Source: CAYGKP01 sp964350605 (GTDB taxonomy: Bacteria > Bacteroidota > Bacteroidia > Cytophagales > JAAEPT01). From it: 13,113 nucleotides of DNA. This document shows positions 1 through 7,369 of the stretch, one piece after another. The translations under genes were made by a program, and so were the position numbers. Numbering within the stretch: position 1 is the stretch's first letter; the number at the start of each line of letters is the position of its first letter. A model generated the notes under the pieces. The model searched no databases and had not been told where the DNA came from. It was given only the letters and a program-made list of their open reading frames with translations. The DNA lies in the NCBI GenBank assembly GCA_964350605.1, contig CAYGKP010000056.1, positions 1 through 13,113 of the forward strand. The letters run 5' to 3'.

Positions 1-506
1 GGGCCGTAGTAGCCGCCGTTGTACCCACCGTAGTAACTGGACGGATAGTAGGGCGCGTAGTAATTCGGATAGCCGTTATAGTAATTGTTGTAGCCCGGAT
101 TGCCCCATTGATAGCCGACACCCATGTAGCTGGACGAACCATAGGGTCCGGTCATGAAGCCAGTGTTGTAATTCCAGTTGCCACTGTTGTTGGGGGCGTA
201 GGGATCGTAGTAAGTCTGATACTGCCCCTGACCCGTTGTTCCCGCGTCCTCGCCCCAGGTTTCGCGCAAGGCTTCCACGCTTTCGGGGTCCTCATTAAGC
301 TTCGGTAAAGTGGGTGCTGGGTCGGTGGTGTTGCCCCGCTCGTAGACGCGCTGTTTGTAGGTCTCGAAGGCCGAAAGGCTCACTTCGCCCCGCAGAAATT
401 CCGCCGGACGGTCCAGCCAGGTGGCATACAGGTCGTCTTCCTCCAGCGTGTTTTGCGCGAGCAGGCCCAGGGGCCAGAGGAAGAGCAAAAGGGCAAGAAG
501 TCTCAC
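1..506 (-). CDS. Secreted Tyr/Gly/Asn-rich protein, partial (C-terminus off the left edge)
   Basis: Reading the minus strand from a GTG at 506-504 gives 168 uninterrupted codons to the window edge. Residues 1-18 form a clear signal peptide (Arg2, a Leu-rich core, then L-L-A-Q), which favours this GTG over any codon further upstream; an in-frame TAG lies at 557-555. Residues about 19-90 are an ordinary acidic, mixed-composition segment containing Trp30 and Trp84. From about residue 91 the protein becomes strongly low-complexity, dominated by Tyr, Gly, Asn, Pro and Ser, with many Tyr-Tyr pairs (97-168), and contains no Lys. No family is recognised. The composition suggests an exported, disordered or self-assembling tail, perhaps a surface or matrix protein, but that is inference. 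It is divergent from proS across a 131-base spacer. Reading frame confidence is high; function is unknown. Confidence 0.8.
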   Translation of the reverse strand, partial: MRLLALLLFLWPLGLLAQNTLEEDDLYATWLDRPAEFLRGEVSLSAFETYKQRVYERGNTTDPAPTLPKLNEDPESVEALRETWGEDAGTTGQGQYQTYYDPYAPNNSGNWNYNTGFMTGPYGSSSYMGVGYQWGNPGYNNYYNGYPNYYAPYYPSSYYGGYNGGYYG

Positions 507-555
507 AACGAGTTGGGTTCGGGTCGGGTTAGGGGCCTGGTCAGAGGTGAATCTC

Positions 556-563
556 TATCTTTG
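556..563 (+). promoter_or_regulatory. Candidate proS promoter -7 element
   Basis: TATCTTTG is an exact match to the Bacteroidota sigma-ABfr -7 consensus TAnnTTTG. It lies 74 bases before the proS ATG. No convincing TTTG is present 19-21 bases upstream, so only the -7 half is supported. Confidence 0.5.
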
Positions 564-565
564 GG

Positions 566-587
566 CCTTGGTGACCCAGCACCAAGG
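566..587. other. Perfect inverted repeat in the proS leader
   Basis: CCTTGGTG at 566-573 and CACCAAGG at 580-587 form a perfect 8-bp stem around a 6-base loop (ACCCAG). It begins 3 bases after the candidate -7 element, so it would sit at the very 5' end of the proS transcript or overlap the start site. On the minus strand, TACCTTGG (589-582) is also a 7/8 match to TAnnTTTG and could serve the divergent Tyr-rich gene. It could be a dimeric-repressor operator or an mRNA hairpin. There is no T-tract, so it is not a standard terminator. Confidence 0.45.
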
Positions 588-637
588 TAACAAGAACCGG
601 GCCCTGCCGGTTTCAACGCTCCGATCCCTCGATTCTT

Positions 638-2110
638 ATGGCCAAGGCCATCCCCACACGCGCCGAAGATTACTCGCTTTGGTATAACGAACTGGTTAAA
701 AAAGCCGACCTCGCCGAGCACAGCGAGGTGAAAGGCTGCATGATCATCAAACCCTATGGATACGCCATTTGGGAGGCCATGCAGGCCGATTTGGACCGCC
801 GCTTCAAAGCGACCGGGCACGAGAACGCCTATTTCCCGCTGCTGATCCCCAAGTCCTACCTCTCGCGGGAGGCCGACCACGTGGAGGGCTTTGCGAAGGA
901 ATGCGCGGTGGTCACGCACTATCGCTTGAAAACTTCGCCCGAAGGCGGGGTGATCGTCGACCCAGAGGCCAAGCTGGAGGAGGAGCTCATCATCCGCCCC
1001 ACTTCCGAGACGGTCATCTGGAATACCTACAAGACCTGGATCCAGTCGTACCGCGACTTGCCCTTGCTACTCAACCAGTGGGCCAACGTGATGCGTTGGG
1101 AACTGCGCACTCGTCTGTTCTTGCGTACGGCGGAATTCCTGTGGCAGGAAGGCCACACAGCCCACGCCACCGAAGCAGAAGCTGTCGCCGAGACGCGCCA
1201 GATGCTCGACATCTACGCTGACTTCGCCGAGAACGTATTGGCCTTGCCCGTCATCAAAGGGGTGAAAACCGAGAGTGAGAAATTCGCCGGGGCGGTCGAT
1301 ACCTACTGCATCGAAGCCCTCATGCAGGACGGCAAAGCCTTGCAAGCGGGCACCTCGCACTTCCTGGGCCAAAACTTCGCGAAGGCGTTCGACGTGAAAT
1401 TCCTCTCGAAGGAAAACAAACAGGAGTATGTCTGGGGCACGTCCTGGGGCGTTTCGACCCGCTTGATGGGTGCACTCATCATGGCCCACAGCGACGACGA
1501 TGGATTGGTCCTGCCGCCGCGCCTTGCGCCGATTCAAGTGGTCATCGTGCCGATCTATCGAGGCGAAGAAGAGGCCGCAATGGTCGCCCAGGTCGCCGAG
1601 AAGTTGAAAGCCGAGCTGCTGGCCCTGGGGGTCCGCGTCAAGTTCGACGGGCGCGACACGCACAAGCCCGGATGGAAATTCGCCGAGTACGAACTCAAGG
1701 GTGTGCCCCTGCGCATTGCCATCGGTCCCCGCGACCTGGCCGAAGGCAACGTGGAGTTGGCCCGCCGCGACTCGAAAGAAAAAACGACTGTTGCCCTCGA
1801 AGGACTCGCGGCCACGATTCCCGCACTGCTCGAAGAGATTCAAGCGGGCATCTTCGAGAAGGCGAAAGCCTACCAGCTAGCCAACATCACCGAGGCGAAT
1901 TCCTGGGACGAGTTTGAAAAACTGCTCGACGAAAAGGGCGGTTTCCTTTCGGCCCATTGGGACGGCACGCCCGAAACCGAGGAGCTAATCAAGCAGAAAA
2001 CCAAAGCCACGATTCGCTGCATCCCTTTCGAAGGACCCGCCGAGCCGGGCACTTGCATCCTCAGCGGGAAGCCTTCCGCGCGGCGCGTGCTTTTCGCCCG
2101 GGCTTATTAA
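638..2110 (+). CDS. proS: Prolyl-tRNA synthetase, short archaeal/eukaryotic-like type
   Basis: Class II aminoacyl-tRNA synthetase of 490 residues that charges tRNA-Pro with proline in the cytosol. The N-terminus aligns with the usual start of this family (E-D-Y-S-x-W-Y-N-E-L-V at 10-20). Motif 1 lies around residues 36-72. The ATP/proline-binding R-P-T-S-E is at 120-124. Motif 2 covers R-T-A-E-F (163-167) followed by W-Q-E-G-H-T-A-H (169-176). Motif 3 with its conserved Arg275 lies in S-W-G-V-S-T-R at 269-275. The anticodon-binding domain spans about 297-400. The C-terminal domain ends in the characteristic terminal Tyr490. The bacterial-type editing insertion is absent, consistent with the short form. 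In the C-terminal domain only Cys461 and Cys473 are seen; the second Cys pair of zinc-binding archaeal relatives is replaced by S-G-K-P-S (476-480), so zinc binding is doubtful. No terminator is evident before nfeD. Confidence 0.97.
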   Translation: MAKAIPTRAEDYSLWYNELVKKADLAEHSEVKGCMIIKPYGYAIWEAMQADLDRRFKATGHENAYFPLLIPKSYLSREADHVEGFAKECAVVTHYRLKTSPEGGVIVDPEAKLEEELIIRPTSETVIWNTYKTWIQSYRDLPLLLNQWANVMRWELRTRLFLRTAEFLWQEGHTAHATEAEAVAETRQMLDIYADFAENVLALPVIKGVKTESEKFAGAVDTYCIEALMQDGKALQAGTSHFLGQNFAKAFDVKFLSKENKQEYVWGTSWGVSTRLMGALIMAHSDDDGLVLPPRLAPIQVVIVPIYRGEEEAAMVAQVAEKLKAELLALGVRVKFDGRDTHKPGWKFAEYELKGVPLRIAIGPRDLAEGNVELARRDSKEKTTVALEGLAATIPALLEEIQAGIFEKAKAYQLANITEANSWDEFEKLLDEKGGFLSAHWDGTPETEELIKQKTKATIRCIPFEGPAEPGTCILSGKPSARRVLFARAY

Positions 2111-2154
2111 CCAAGCAACTCAGGAACTTCCTAGGGGCGGGCGGGTTTTCCTTG

Positions 2155-2162
2155 TACCTTTT
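2155..2162 (+). promoter_or_regulatory. Weak candidate -7 element before the nfeD-like gene
   Basis: TACCTTTT matches TAnnTTTG at 7 of 8 positions and ends 20 bases before the ATG at 2183. No upstream TTTG is seen. The short distance would give a very short leader, so this is tentative; read-through from proS is the alternative. Confidence 0.25.
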
Positions 2163-2182
2163 CGCCCCTGCACGAATCACTC

Positions 2183-2650
2183 ATGGACGCCCTCTGGCTC
2201 TACATCCTCATCGCCCTCGGCTTGGTGCTAATCATCGTCGAGATCGCCTTTGTGCCTGGCACCACTGTGGTGGGCTTCATGGGCGGCGCGGTGATGATTG
2301 GCGGGGTGCTCTTGGTTTATAAGTACGTCGGCAACACGGAGGGCCTTTGGTCCCTGATCATCACCTCGGTTTCAGTGGTGGCGCTGATCATCATTGCGGT
2401 GAAAACCAAAGCCTGGAAGCGCCTCTCGCTCGAAGACGAATTGATGGGCCGAGCCGAACTGGTGGGCTTCGACAAGCTCACCGAAGGCCAAGAAGGCCTG
2501 GCGATCTCCGGCCTGCGCCCCAGTGGCGAGGCAGAGTTCGACGAGAACCGCTTCGAAGTCCGCACCGAAGGCGAGCTGCTCGCTCCGGGCACCAAAGTCC
2601 GCATCAAACGCATCGACGATGGGGTCATTTTCGTGGCTCCCATTTCCTAG
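2183..2650 (+). CDS. NfeD-family membrane protein (short form)
   Basis: A 155-residue membrane protein with three predicted transmembrane helices near residues 5-23, 27-47 and 56-73. A soluble beta-rich domain follows at about 86-153 (G-R-A-E-L-V-G through R-I-K-R-I-D-D-G), matching the OB-fold of the NfeD C-terminal domain. The long N-terminal serine-protease domain found in full-length NfeD is absent, so this is the short class. NfeD proteins are typically encoded next to stomatin, flotillin or FloA genes and are thought to work with them at the membrane. Here floA starts 39 bases downstream on the same strand, which supports both the identification and co-transcription. The ATG at 2183 gives a compact N-terminus running straight into the first helix. 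Confidence 0.88.
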   Translation: MDALWLYILIALGLVLIIVEIAFVPGTTVVGFMGGAVMIGGVLLVYKYVGNTEGLWSLIITSVSVVALIIIAVKTKAWKRLSLEDELMGRAELVGFDKLTEGQEGLAISGLRPSGEAEFDENRFEVRTEGELLAPGTKVRIKRIDDGVIFVAPIS

Positions 2651-2651
2651 A

Positions 2652-2659
2652 TATCTTTC
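2652..2659 (+). promoter_or_regulatory. Weak candidate internal promoter before floA
   Basis: TATCTTTC (7/8 to TAnnTTTG) is preceded by TTTT at 2628-2631 with a 20-base spacer, which approximates the Bacteroidota TTTG/TAnnTTTG pair. It overlaps the end of the nfeD-like gene and could give floA some independent expression. Confidence 0.25.
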
Positions 2660-2689
2660 CACTTTCCACTCGACTGAATTCCCTAAGCC

Positions 2690-3688
2690 ATGCCTTTTAA
2701 TCCCATGTACATTGTCTACGGCATCGTAGGCCTGATCGGTTTCATCCTCTTCATGATGGTGTTCCGCATCCTGGGGCTTTGGTTCTCCGCCCTACTCTCA
2801 GGCGTGAGCGTCAACCTGCTCCAACTCGTCTTCATGCGCCTTCGTAAGGTGCCGCCAGCTGTCATCGTCAACGCGATGATCACCTCGCGCAAAGCTGGCA
2901 TCCACCTGACGCGCAACGAGCTGGAAGCCCACTACCTCGCAGGGGGTAAGGTCGGCCTGGTGACCAATGCGCTCATCTCCGCCGACAAGGCGAACATCCC
3001 CTTGGACTTCCAACGCGCCGCTGCCATTGACCTGGCGGGTCGCGACGTGTTCGAGGCGGTACAGACTTCGGTGAATCCTCGGGTGATCAACACACCCAAG
3101 GTGGCCGCTGTCGCCCAAGACGGCATTCAGCTTATCACCCTGGCGCGTGTGACCGTGCGTGCCAACATCTCTCGTTTGGTCGGTGGTGCAGGGGAGGAAA
3201 CGATCCTCGCCCGTGTGGGTGAAGGCATCGTGACCTCCATCGGTTCGGCGGCCTCGCACAAGGCCGTGCTCGAGAATCCCGATTCGATTTCGAAGGTGGT
3301 CCTTCACAAGGGCCTCGACGCAGGAACGGCGTTTGAGATTCTCTCCATTGACATCGCTGACATCGACGTGGGTGAAAACATTGGTGCCAAGCTCCAGATC
3401 GACCAAGCGAACGCCGACTTGAAAGTCGCCGAAGCGAAAGCCGAAGAACGCCGTGCGATGGCTGTCGCCGTCGAGCAAGAGATGAAAGCCAAGGCCCAAG
3501 AGGCCCGCGCCAAAGTCATCGAGGCCGAGGCAGAAGTGCCCAAAGCCATGGCCGAAGCCTTCCGCAAAGGCAACATGGGTATTATGGACTACTACAAGAT
3601 GAAAAACGTCGAGGCTGACACCGACATGCGTGACGCGATTGCGAAAGGTGGTGAAGGCACGACCTCTAAGCTGGGTGACGACGATTAG
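2690..3688 (+). CDS. floA: Flotillin-like protein FloA
   Basis: 332 residues, the usual size for FloA (YqfA family). An N-terminal hydrophobic region (about 7-27, with a second hydrophobic stretch 30-49) anchors the protein in the cytoplasmic membrane. An SPFH/band-7-like domain follows, about residues 50-235, containing the conserved segments R-K-A-G-I-H-L-T (67-74), N-P-R-V-I-N-T-P (129-136) and I-D-I-A-D-I-D-V-G (220-228). Residues about 238-291 are an Ala/Glu-rich predicted coiled coil with repeated A-E-A-K and E-A-E-A units, the oligomerisation region of flotillins. The tail is acidic. FloA organises membrane microdomains and influences fluidity and assembly of membrane-protein complexes. 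It directly follows its usual partner, the NfeD-type gene. A strong terminator begins 23 bases after the stop. Confidence 0.95.
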   Translation: MPFNPMYIVYGIVGLIGFILFMMVFRILGLWFSALLSGVSVNLLQLVFMRLRKVPPAVIVNAMITSRKAGIHLTRNELEAHYLAGGKVGLVTNALISADKANIPLDFQRAAAIDLAGRDVFEAVQTSVNPRVINTPKVAAVAQDGIQLITLARVTVRANISRLVGGAGEETILARVGEGIVTSIGSAASHKAVLENPDSISKVVLHKGLDAGTAFEILSIDIADIDVGENIGAKLQIDQANADLKVAEAKAEERRAMAVAVEQEMKAKAQEARAKVIEAEAEVPKAMAEAFRKGNMGIMDYYKMKNVEADTDMRDAIAKGGEGTTSKLGDDD

Positions 3689-3711
3689 TCTTCGTTCTGA
3701 TTCGAACTGAA

Positions 3712-3749
3712 CGAGCGAGCCGCCCCATTGGGGCGGCTCGCTCGGTTTT
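3712..3749. terminator. Strong intrinsic terminator between convergent floA and vWA gene
   Basis: A perfect 15-bp, GC-rich inverted repeat (arms 3712-3726 and 3730-3744) with a 3-base ATT loop is followed on the plus strand by GGTTTT. It terminates floA. Read on the minus strand it could also stop the facing vWA lipoprotein gene, whose stop codon is at 3770-3772, although the T-tract on that side is poor. Confidence 0.85.
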
Positions 3750-3769
3750 AAACAACTGATCAATAGTAC

Positions 3770-5335
3770 TTAGAAGACAGAGGTCTCGAACATGTCTTTG
3801 GCGATTTCGATCAAGTCGAGGAATTCCTTGCGGTCGCCGTTGATGTCTTTGCCTACCGATTCTTCCGCCAGTTCTTCGATCAGATTCCAATCGGCTTCGC
3901 CTTTGAATTGCGAGTCGCGTAGGAGCAGGCCAAAGCCAGCCACCGAGGCCGAGAAGCGGAAGTTGTCCGAGCTGGCATTTAGGCGCGTGCCCCGGTCGAT
4001 GGCTGGGATTTCCATCTCAGTGCTTTCCGCCTCGCCTGGCTGTTTGTAGCGCAGCTTCACAGTGCACACCTCTGGGCCACCGGCCTTCGCAGTAAACTCA
4101 CGATCCAAGTAGCGGTTTGTCGCTGGTTCGCCCTCGGTTTCTTCCACACCATAGGGGACGATTTCGTACAAGGCAGTGACGGTGTGGCCCGCGCCGAGCT
4201 CGCCCGCATCCTTCTTGTCGTTTTTGAAATCCTCGTTCTTCATCATGCGATTTTCATAGCCGATCAAGCGGTAGGATTTCACTTTTGCGGGGTTGAACTC
4301 TACTTGGATTTTTACGTCCTGGGCGATGGTGTGGAGTGTGCCGCTGACCTGCTCGCTCAGCACCCGGCGCGCTTCCAAGTAGTTGTCGATGTAGGCATAG
4401 TTGCCGTTCCCGTGATCGGCCAATTGCTCCATCTTCGCGTCCTGATAGTTCCCTGTGCCGAAGCCAAGTACCGAGAGGTAGATGCCTGTCTCGCGCTTCT
4501 CTTCGATCAGTTCGATCAATTCCTGCTCCGAGCTGACGCCCACATTGAAGTCGCCGTCGGTGGCCAGGATCACGCGGTTGTTGCCCTCTTTTAGGAAGGC
4601 ATCTTCGGCCAACTCATAGGCGGTCTCAATCCCCTCAGCGCCTGCGGTGCTGCCACCCGATTGCAGTTCCTCAAGTGCCTTAAGAATGCTTCGTTTGTCC
4701 GACCCTGGGGTAGGCTCCAAGGCAATGCCCGCAGCCCCCGCATAGGTCACGATCGACACGTGGTCCTCCTCGCCCAACTGTTCAACGAGTAGGCGGAACG
4801 CATCTTTCAAGAGGGGCAGTTTGTTGGCATCGCCCATCGACCCCGATACATCGATCAAGAACACCAAGTTGCTGGGCGGCAGCTCGTTTTGGTTCATGAT
4901 CCTGCCTTGTAAGCCGATGTGGATCAAGCGATGCTTGTCATTCCAGGGGCATTCACTGACTTCCGTCTGGACGGCGAAGGGTCGCCCGTCGGTGGGTTGT
5001 GGGTAATCGTAGGTAAAGTAATTGACCAGTTCTTCGATGCGTACGGCCTCTGCTGGCGGGCGCACGCCTTCTTGCAGGAAGCGCCGCACGTTGGCGTAGC
5101 TCGCCACGTCGACATCGATGGAAAAGGTGCTGATCGATTGCTCAATGGCCGAATGGAATTTGTTCTCGACGATCCTGGCATAAGACTCGCCGTTCCAATA
5201 GCTGGTTTCGGTTTCCTCGTAGTAATCGTCGGCCATCTCCTGGTCGTAGTAGGGAGCTTCCCCCTCTCCGCAACCGGAGAGAAATAGCACGGCGGTCGCC
5301 CCGACCAGCAGCGCTTGATGTTTGATTGATCTCAT
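3770..5335 (-). CDS. YfbK-like von Willebrand factor A lipoprotein (paralog 1)
   Basis: 521 residues. A lipoprotein signal ends at the lipobox L-S-G-C with Cys22, so the mature protein is membrane-anchored outside the cytoplasm. An acidic, Tyr-rich linker (23-57) is followed by a YfbK-type N-terminal domain (about 60-145, S-I-D-V-D-V-A-S-Y at 72-80). The vWA domain (about 157-335) has a complete metal-ion-dependent adhesion site: D162-x-S164-x-S166, Thr230 and Asp260 in A-T-D-G-D. The C-terminal domain (about 345-515) matches the region following vWA in E. coli YfbK. An intact site implies divalent-metal-mediated protein binding, but the ligand is unknown and no enzymatic residues are seen. 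It is a clear paralog of the gene at 5677-7341. That gene's terminator lies between them, so this copy probably has its own promoter in the AT-rich spacer. Molecular role unknown. Confidence 0.92.
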   Translation of the reverse strand: MRSIKHQALLVGATAVLFLSGCGEGEAPYYDQEMADDYYEETETSYWNGESYARIVENKFHSAIEQSISTFSIDVDVASYANVRRFLQEGVRPPAEAVRIEELVNYFTYDYPQPTDGRPFAVQTEVSECPWNDKHRLIHIGLQGRIMNQNELPPSNLVFLIDVSGSMGDANKLPLLKDAFRLLVEQLGEEDHVSIVTYAGAAGIALEPTPGSDKRSILKALEELQSGGSTAGAEGIETAYELAEDAFLKEGNNRVILATDGDFNVGVSSEQELIELIEEKRETGIYLSVLGFGTGNYQDAKMEQLADHGNGNYAYIDNYLEARRVLSEQVSGTLHTIAQDVKIQVEFNPAKVKSYRLIGYENRMMKNEDFKNDKKDAGELGAGHTVTALYEIVPYGVEETEGEPATNRYLDREFTAKAGGPEVCTVKLRYKQPGEAESTEMEIPAIDRGTRLNASSDNFRFSASVAGFGLLLRDSQFKGEADWNLIEELAEESVGKDINGDRKEFLDLIEIAKDMFETSVF

Positions 5336-5529
5336 GTGTTTGGTCTGTAAAAGTTCAACTTCGATTGAGGGGACGTGCGCACATCCGATTCGAACCTTAG
5401 TGCCTAGGAGGCCAAACAGTAACCCTATGTTTTGTAATTATTTCAATATTTTCAGTAGACTAATAAAGTGGAAACCTGGCATAACGATGGGCTTTTGATT
5501 CTAGTGTAAAATGGGATTTGGTTTGGGGT
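5336..5529. other. AT-rich intergenic region, probable promoter of vWA paralog 1
   Basis: This is the right-hand part of the 341-base gap between the two vWA genes. Positions about 5421-5520 are conspicuously AT-rich compared with the rest of the window. On the minus strand, TACTGTTTG (5421-5413) resembles TAnnTTTG but has one extra base between TA and TTTG, so it is only a weak -7 candidate, about 78 bases before the ATG at 5335. No open reading frame or RNA gene is recognisable. Confidence 0.35.
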
Positions 5530-5563
5530 AAAAAGGCGGAGGCCACCCTTTCGAGTGGCCTCC
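5530..5563 (-). terminator. Intrinsic terminator of the small lipoprotein-vWA paralog 2 unit
   Basis: Arms GGAGGCCAC (5538-5546) and GTGGCCTCC (5555-5563) form a perfect 9-bp stem with an 8-base loop. On the minus strand the stem is followed by GCC and then a run of five T (5534-5530). It lies about 114 bases beyond the stop codon of paralog 2. Confidence 0.8.
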
Positions 5564-5566
5564 TCA

Positions 5567-5592
5567 GTTGACGGGGACCTAGCCCCGCCAAC
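5567..5592 (-). other. Second hairpin in the 3' untranslated region of vWA paralog 2
   Basis: GTTG-A-CGGGG (5567-5576) pairs with CCCCG-C-CAAC (5583-5592) around a 6-base loop, with one A/C mismatch. It sits directly before the terminator stem in the direction of transcription. There is no T-tract of its own. It may protect the mRNA 3' end or be part of a 3'-derived RNA; the rest of 5593-5676 shows no feature. Confidence 0.4.
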
Positions 5593-5676
5593 CTCCTCTC
5601 CTGCTGATCCGCCCAGCATATAATTCCTGGGAGGGAGAGAACAGCGCCTTTGTTACTTCATGTCATACTTCACGAC

Positions 5677-7341
5677 TTACAGCACCGAAGCATCGCCGAT
5701 CAGGCGCAGGAACTCCGCGCGGTAGCCCATCTTGTCTTCGCCGAGCGAGCCCTTGGCCAGTTCGCGAACAATGTCATAACTCGCATCGCCCTTGAACTTC
5801 GAATCGCGAAGGATCAAGCCAAAGCCAGCCACTGCCGCCGAGAAGCGGAAGTTGTTCGAGGTCTTGGCCATTGGCACGTGCAGGTCGAGCACCGGGTGGG
5901 TCATCAGCGTGCTGACCGAAGCGGTCGGCTGCTTGTAGCGCAGGCTGATGGTCAGTAATTCGCCCGAGGTGAAGGCCTTCGGATCAATCTCGGTCTTGAT
6001 GTACTTCGAGTCGCTGGCCGAAGGCACTTCTTCTTTCGAGTCGGCGGGGATGATCTCATAGAGTGCCGTCACGGTGTGGCCCGCGCCCATGTCGCCCGCG
6101 TCCTTCTTGTCGTTGTTGAAGTCCTCGTTCTGGAGCACGCGGTTCTCGTATCCAATCAGTCGGTAAGCCTTGACCTTCGCAGGGTTGAAGTCGAGTTGCA
6201 GCTTCACGTCCTTGGCGATGGTGTGGAGGGTGCCGTTTAGCTCTTGAACGAGCACTTTGCGTGCCTCGCGGTACGTGTCGATGTAGGCGTAATTGCCGTT
6301 CCCGTTGTCGGCGAGCTTTTCCATTTTGGCATCCTGGTAGTTGCCCATCCCGAAGCCGAGAACGGTGAGAAAGATGCCTTTCTCGCGCTCGGTTTCGATC
6401 AGTTTGACCAGTTCGGATTCCGAGCTAGTCCCCACGTTGAAGTCGCCGTCGGTGGCGAGAATCACGCGGTTGTTGCCCTGGGGAATCAAGTTTTCCATGG
6501 CCGAAGCATAGGCCAATTGGATGCCCGCACCACCCGCGGTGCTACCACCTGCGTTCAACTTGCCAAGGGCTGCGAGGATTTTCTCCTTTTGGTCGCCTGG
6601 GGTGGGTTCGAGCACACGGCCCGCCGCCCCAGCGTAGACGACAATCGACACGCGGTCGTCCTTGTCCAATTCGCCTACCAGGAGGCCAAATGCTTGCTTG
6701 AGCAAGGGCAGCTTGTTGGGGTCCGACATTGAGCCCGAGACATCGAGCAGGAAGACCAGGTTGCTAGCGGGCAACTCCTTGGCAGGAATATCCTTGGCTT
6801 TCAATCCGATGTGAACCAGGCGGTGCTCTTTATTCCAAGGGCAATCTGAGACTTCGGTGTTTACCGAAAAGGGGTGCTCATTCTTTGGCTCTGGGTAGTC
6901 ATAGTTGAAGTAGTTGATCATCTCCTCGATCCGCACGGCACCGGCGGGTGGTTTCTGACCATAGCTTAAGAAGCGGCGCACGTTGGCGTAGCTGGCCACG
7001 TCCACGTCAATGGAGAAGGTGCTCTTCGGTGCCTCGATGGCGAGCTTGTAGTTGTTTTCGACAATGTGGTCGTACCCTTCGGTGTTGTAGTCCGCAGGTA
7101 GGCCGTTCACAGGTTCGTCGTAGATCAGGCCGTCCACTTCTTCTGCGGGGGCACCGAGGCCATACATCATGTCGCCAGAACTCTCGCTCTTCAGCTTTTT
7201 GGGGCTGGATGGGTGGTGGGTATTGTAGGCCGACTCCCGGTCTTTGGTTCGGAAGTCTTGGGTGTTATGGCCTTTCTCTTTCGAACAGGCCGATAGCAGT
7301 AGCGCGCTGAGCGCCAGAGTGGAGAGGAGGGTGAGTTTCAT
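5677..7341 (-). CDS. YfbK-like von Willebrand factor A lipoprotein (paralog 2)
   Basis: 554 residues from the ATG at 7341-7339, chosen because it begins the lipoprotein signal M-K-L-T-L-L-S with lipobox L-S-A-C at Cys19. An in-frame extension to 7410 would put 23 unlikely residues before the signal. A polar linker of about 75 residues is longer than in paralog 1. The YfbK-type N-terminal domain spans about 95-185, the vWA domain about 194-375, and the C-terminal domain about 383-552. The metal site is complete: D200-x-S202-x-S204, Thr268 and Asp298. By eye about two thirds of core residues are identical to paralog 1, including long identical runs around I-D-V-D-V-A-S-Y-A-N-V-R-R-F and A-T-D-G-D-F-N-V-G. 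The start lies 28 bases after the small Cys-rich lipoprotein gene on the same strand, suggesting one transcript. Anchored outside the cytoplasm; ligand and process unknown. Confidence 0.92.
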   Translation of the reverse strand: MKLTLLSTLALSALLLSACSKEKGHNTQDFRTKDRESAYNTHHPSSPKKLKSESSGDMMYGLGAPAEEVDGLIYDEPVNGLPADYNTEGYDHIVENNYKLAIEAPKSTFSIDVDVASYANVRRFLSYGQKPPAGAVRIEEMINYFNYDYPEPKNEHPFSVNTEVSDCPWNKEHRLVHIGLKAKDIPAKELPASNLVFLLDVSGSMSDPNKLPLLKQAFGLLVGELDKDDRVSIVVYAGAAGRVLEPTPGDQKEKILAALGKLNAGGSTAGGAGIQLAYASAMENLIPQGNNRVILATDGDFNVGTSSESELVKLIETEREKGIFLTVLGFGMGNYQDAKMEKLADNGNGNYAYIDTYREARKVLVQELNGTLHTIAKDVKLQLDFNPAKVKAYRLIGYENRVLQNEDFNNDKKDAGDMGAGHTVTALYEIIPADSKEEVPSASDSKYIKTEIDPKAFTSGELLTISLRYKQPTASVSTLMTHPVLDLHVPMAKTSNNFRFSAAVAGFGLILRDSKFKGDASYDIVRELAKGSLGEDKMGYRAEFLRLIGDASVL

Positions 7342-7369
7342 CTGTGAAAATGGTTGGAGAGGTGATTGA

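Noticed and set aside
1..300. Repetitive-looking start of the window considered as a CRISPR or DNA repeat array
   Set aside because: The repetition comes from Tyr, Gly and Asn codons in one open frame; there are no conserved repeat units with spacers.
503..919. 138-codon minus-strand frame across the proS start
   Set aside because: It covers the divergent promoter region and the conserved 5' end of proS, and the genuine minus-strand gene there starts at 506 in another frame with a signal peptide.
1067..1843. 258-codon open frame antisense to proS
   Set aside because: Shadow of the conserved synthetase frame; no motif support and no promoter.
2122..2132. Palindrome AGGAACTTCCT after proS
   Set aside because: There is no room for a loop and no T-tract, so it is not a terminator; too short to call as an operator.
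2798..3763. 321-codon antisense frame over floA
   Set aside because: It would run through the bidirectional terminator and encodes His/Asp-rich sequence characteristic of a reversed coding strand.
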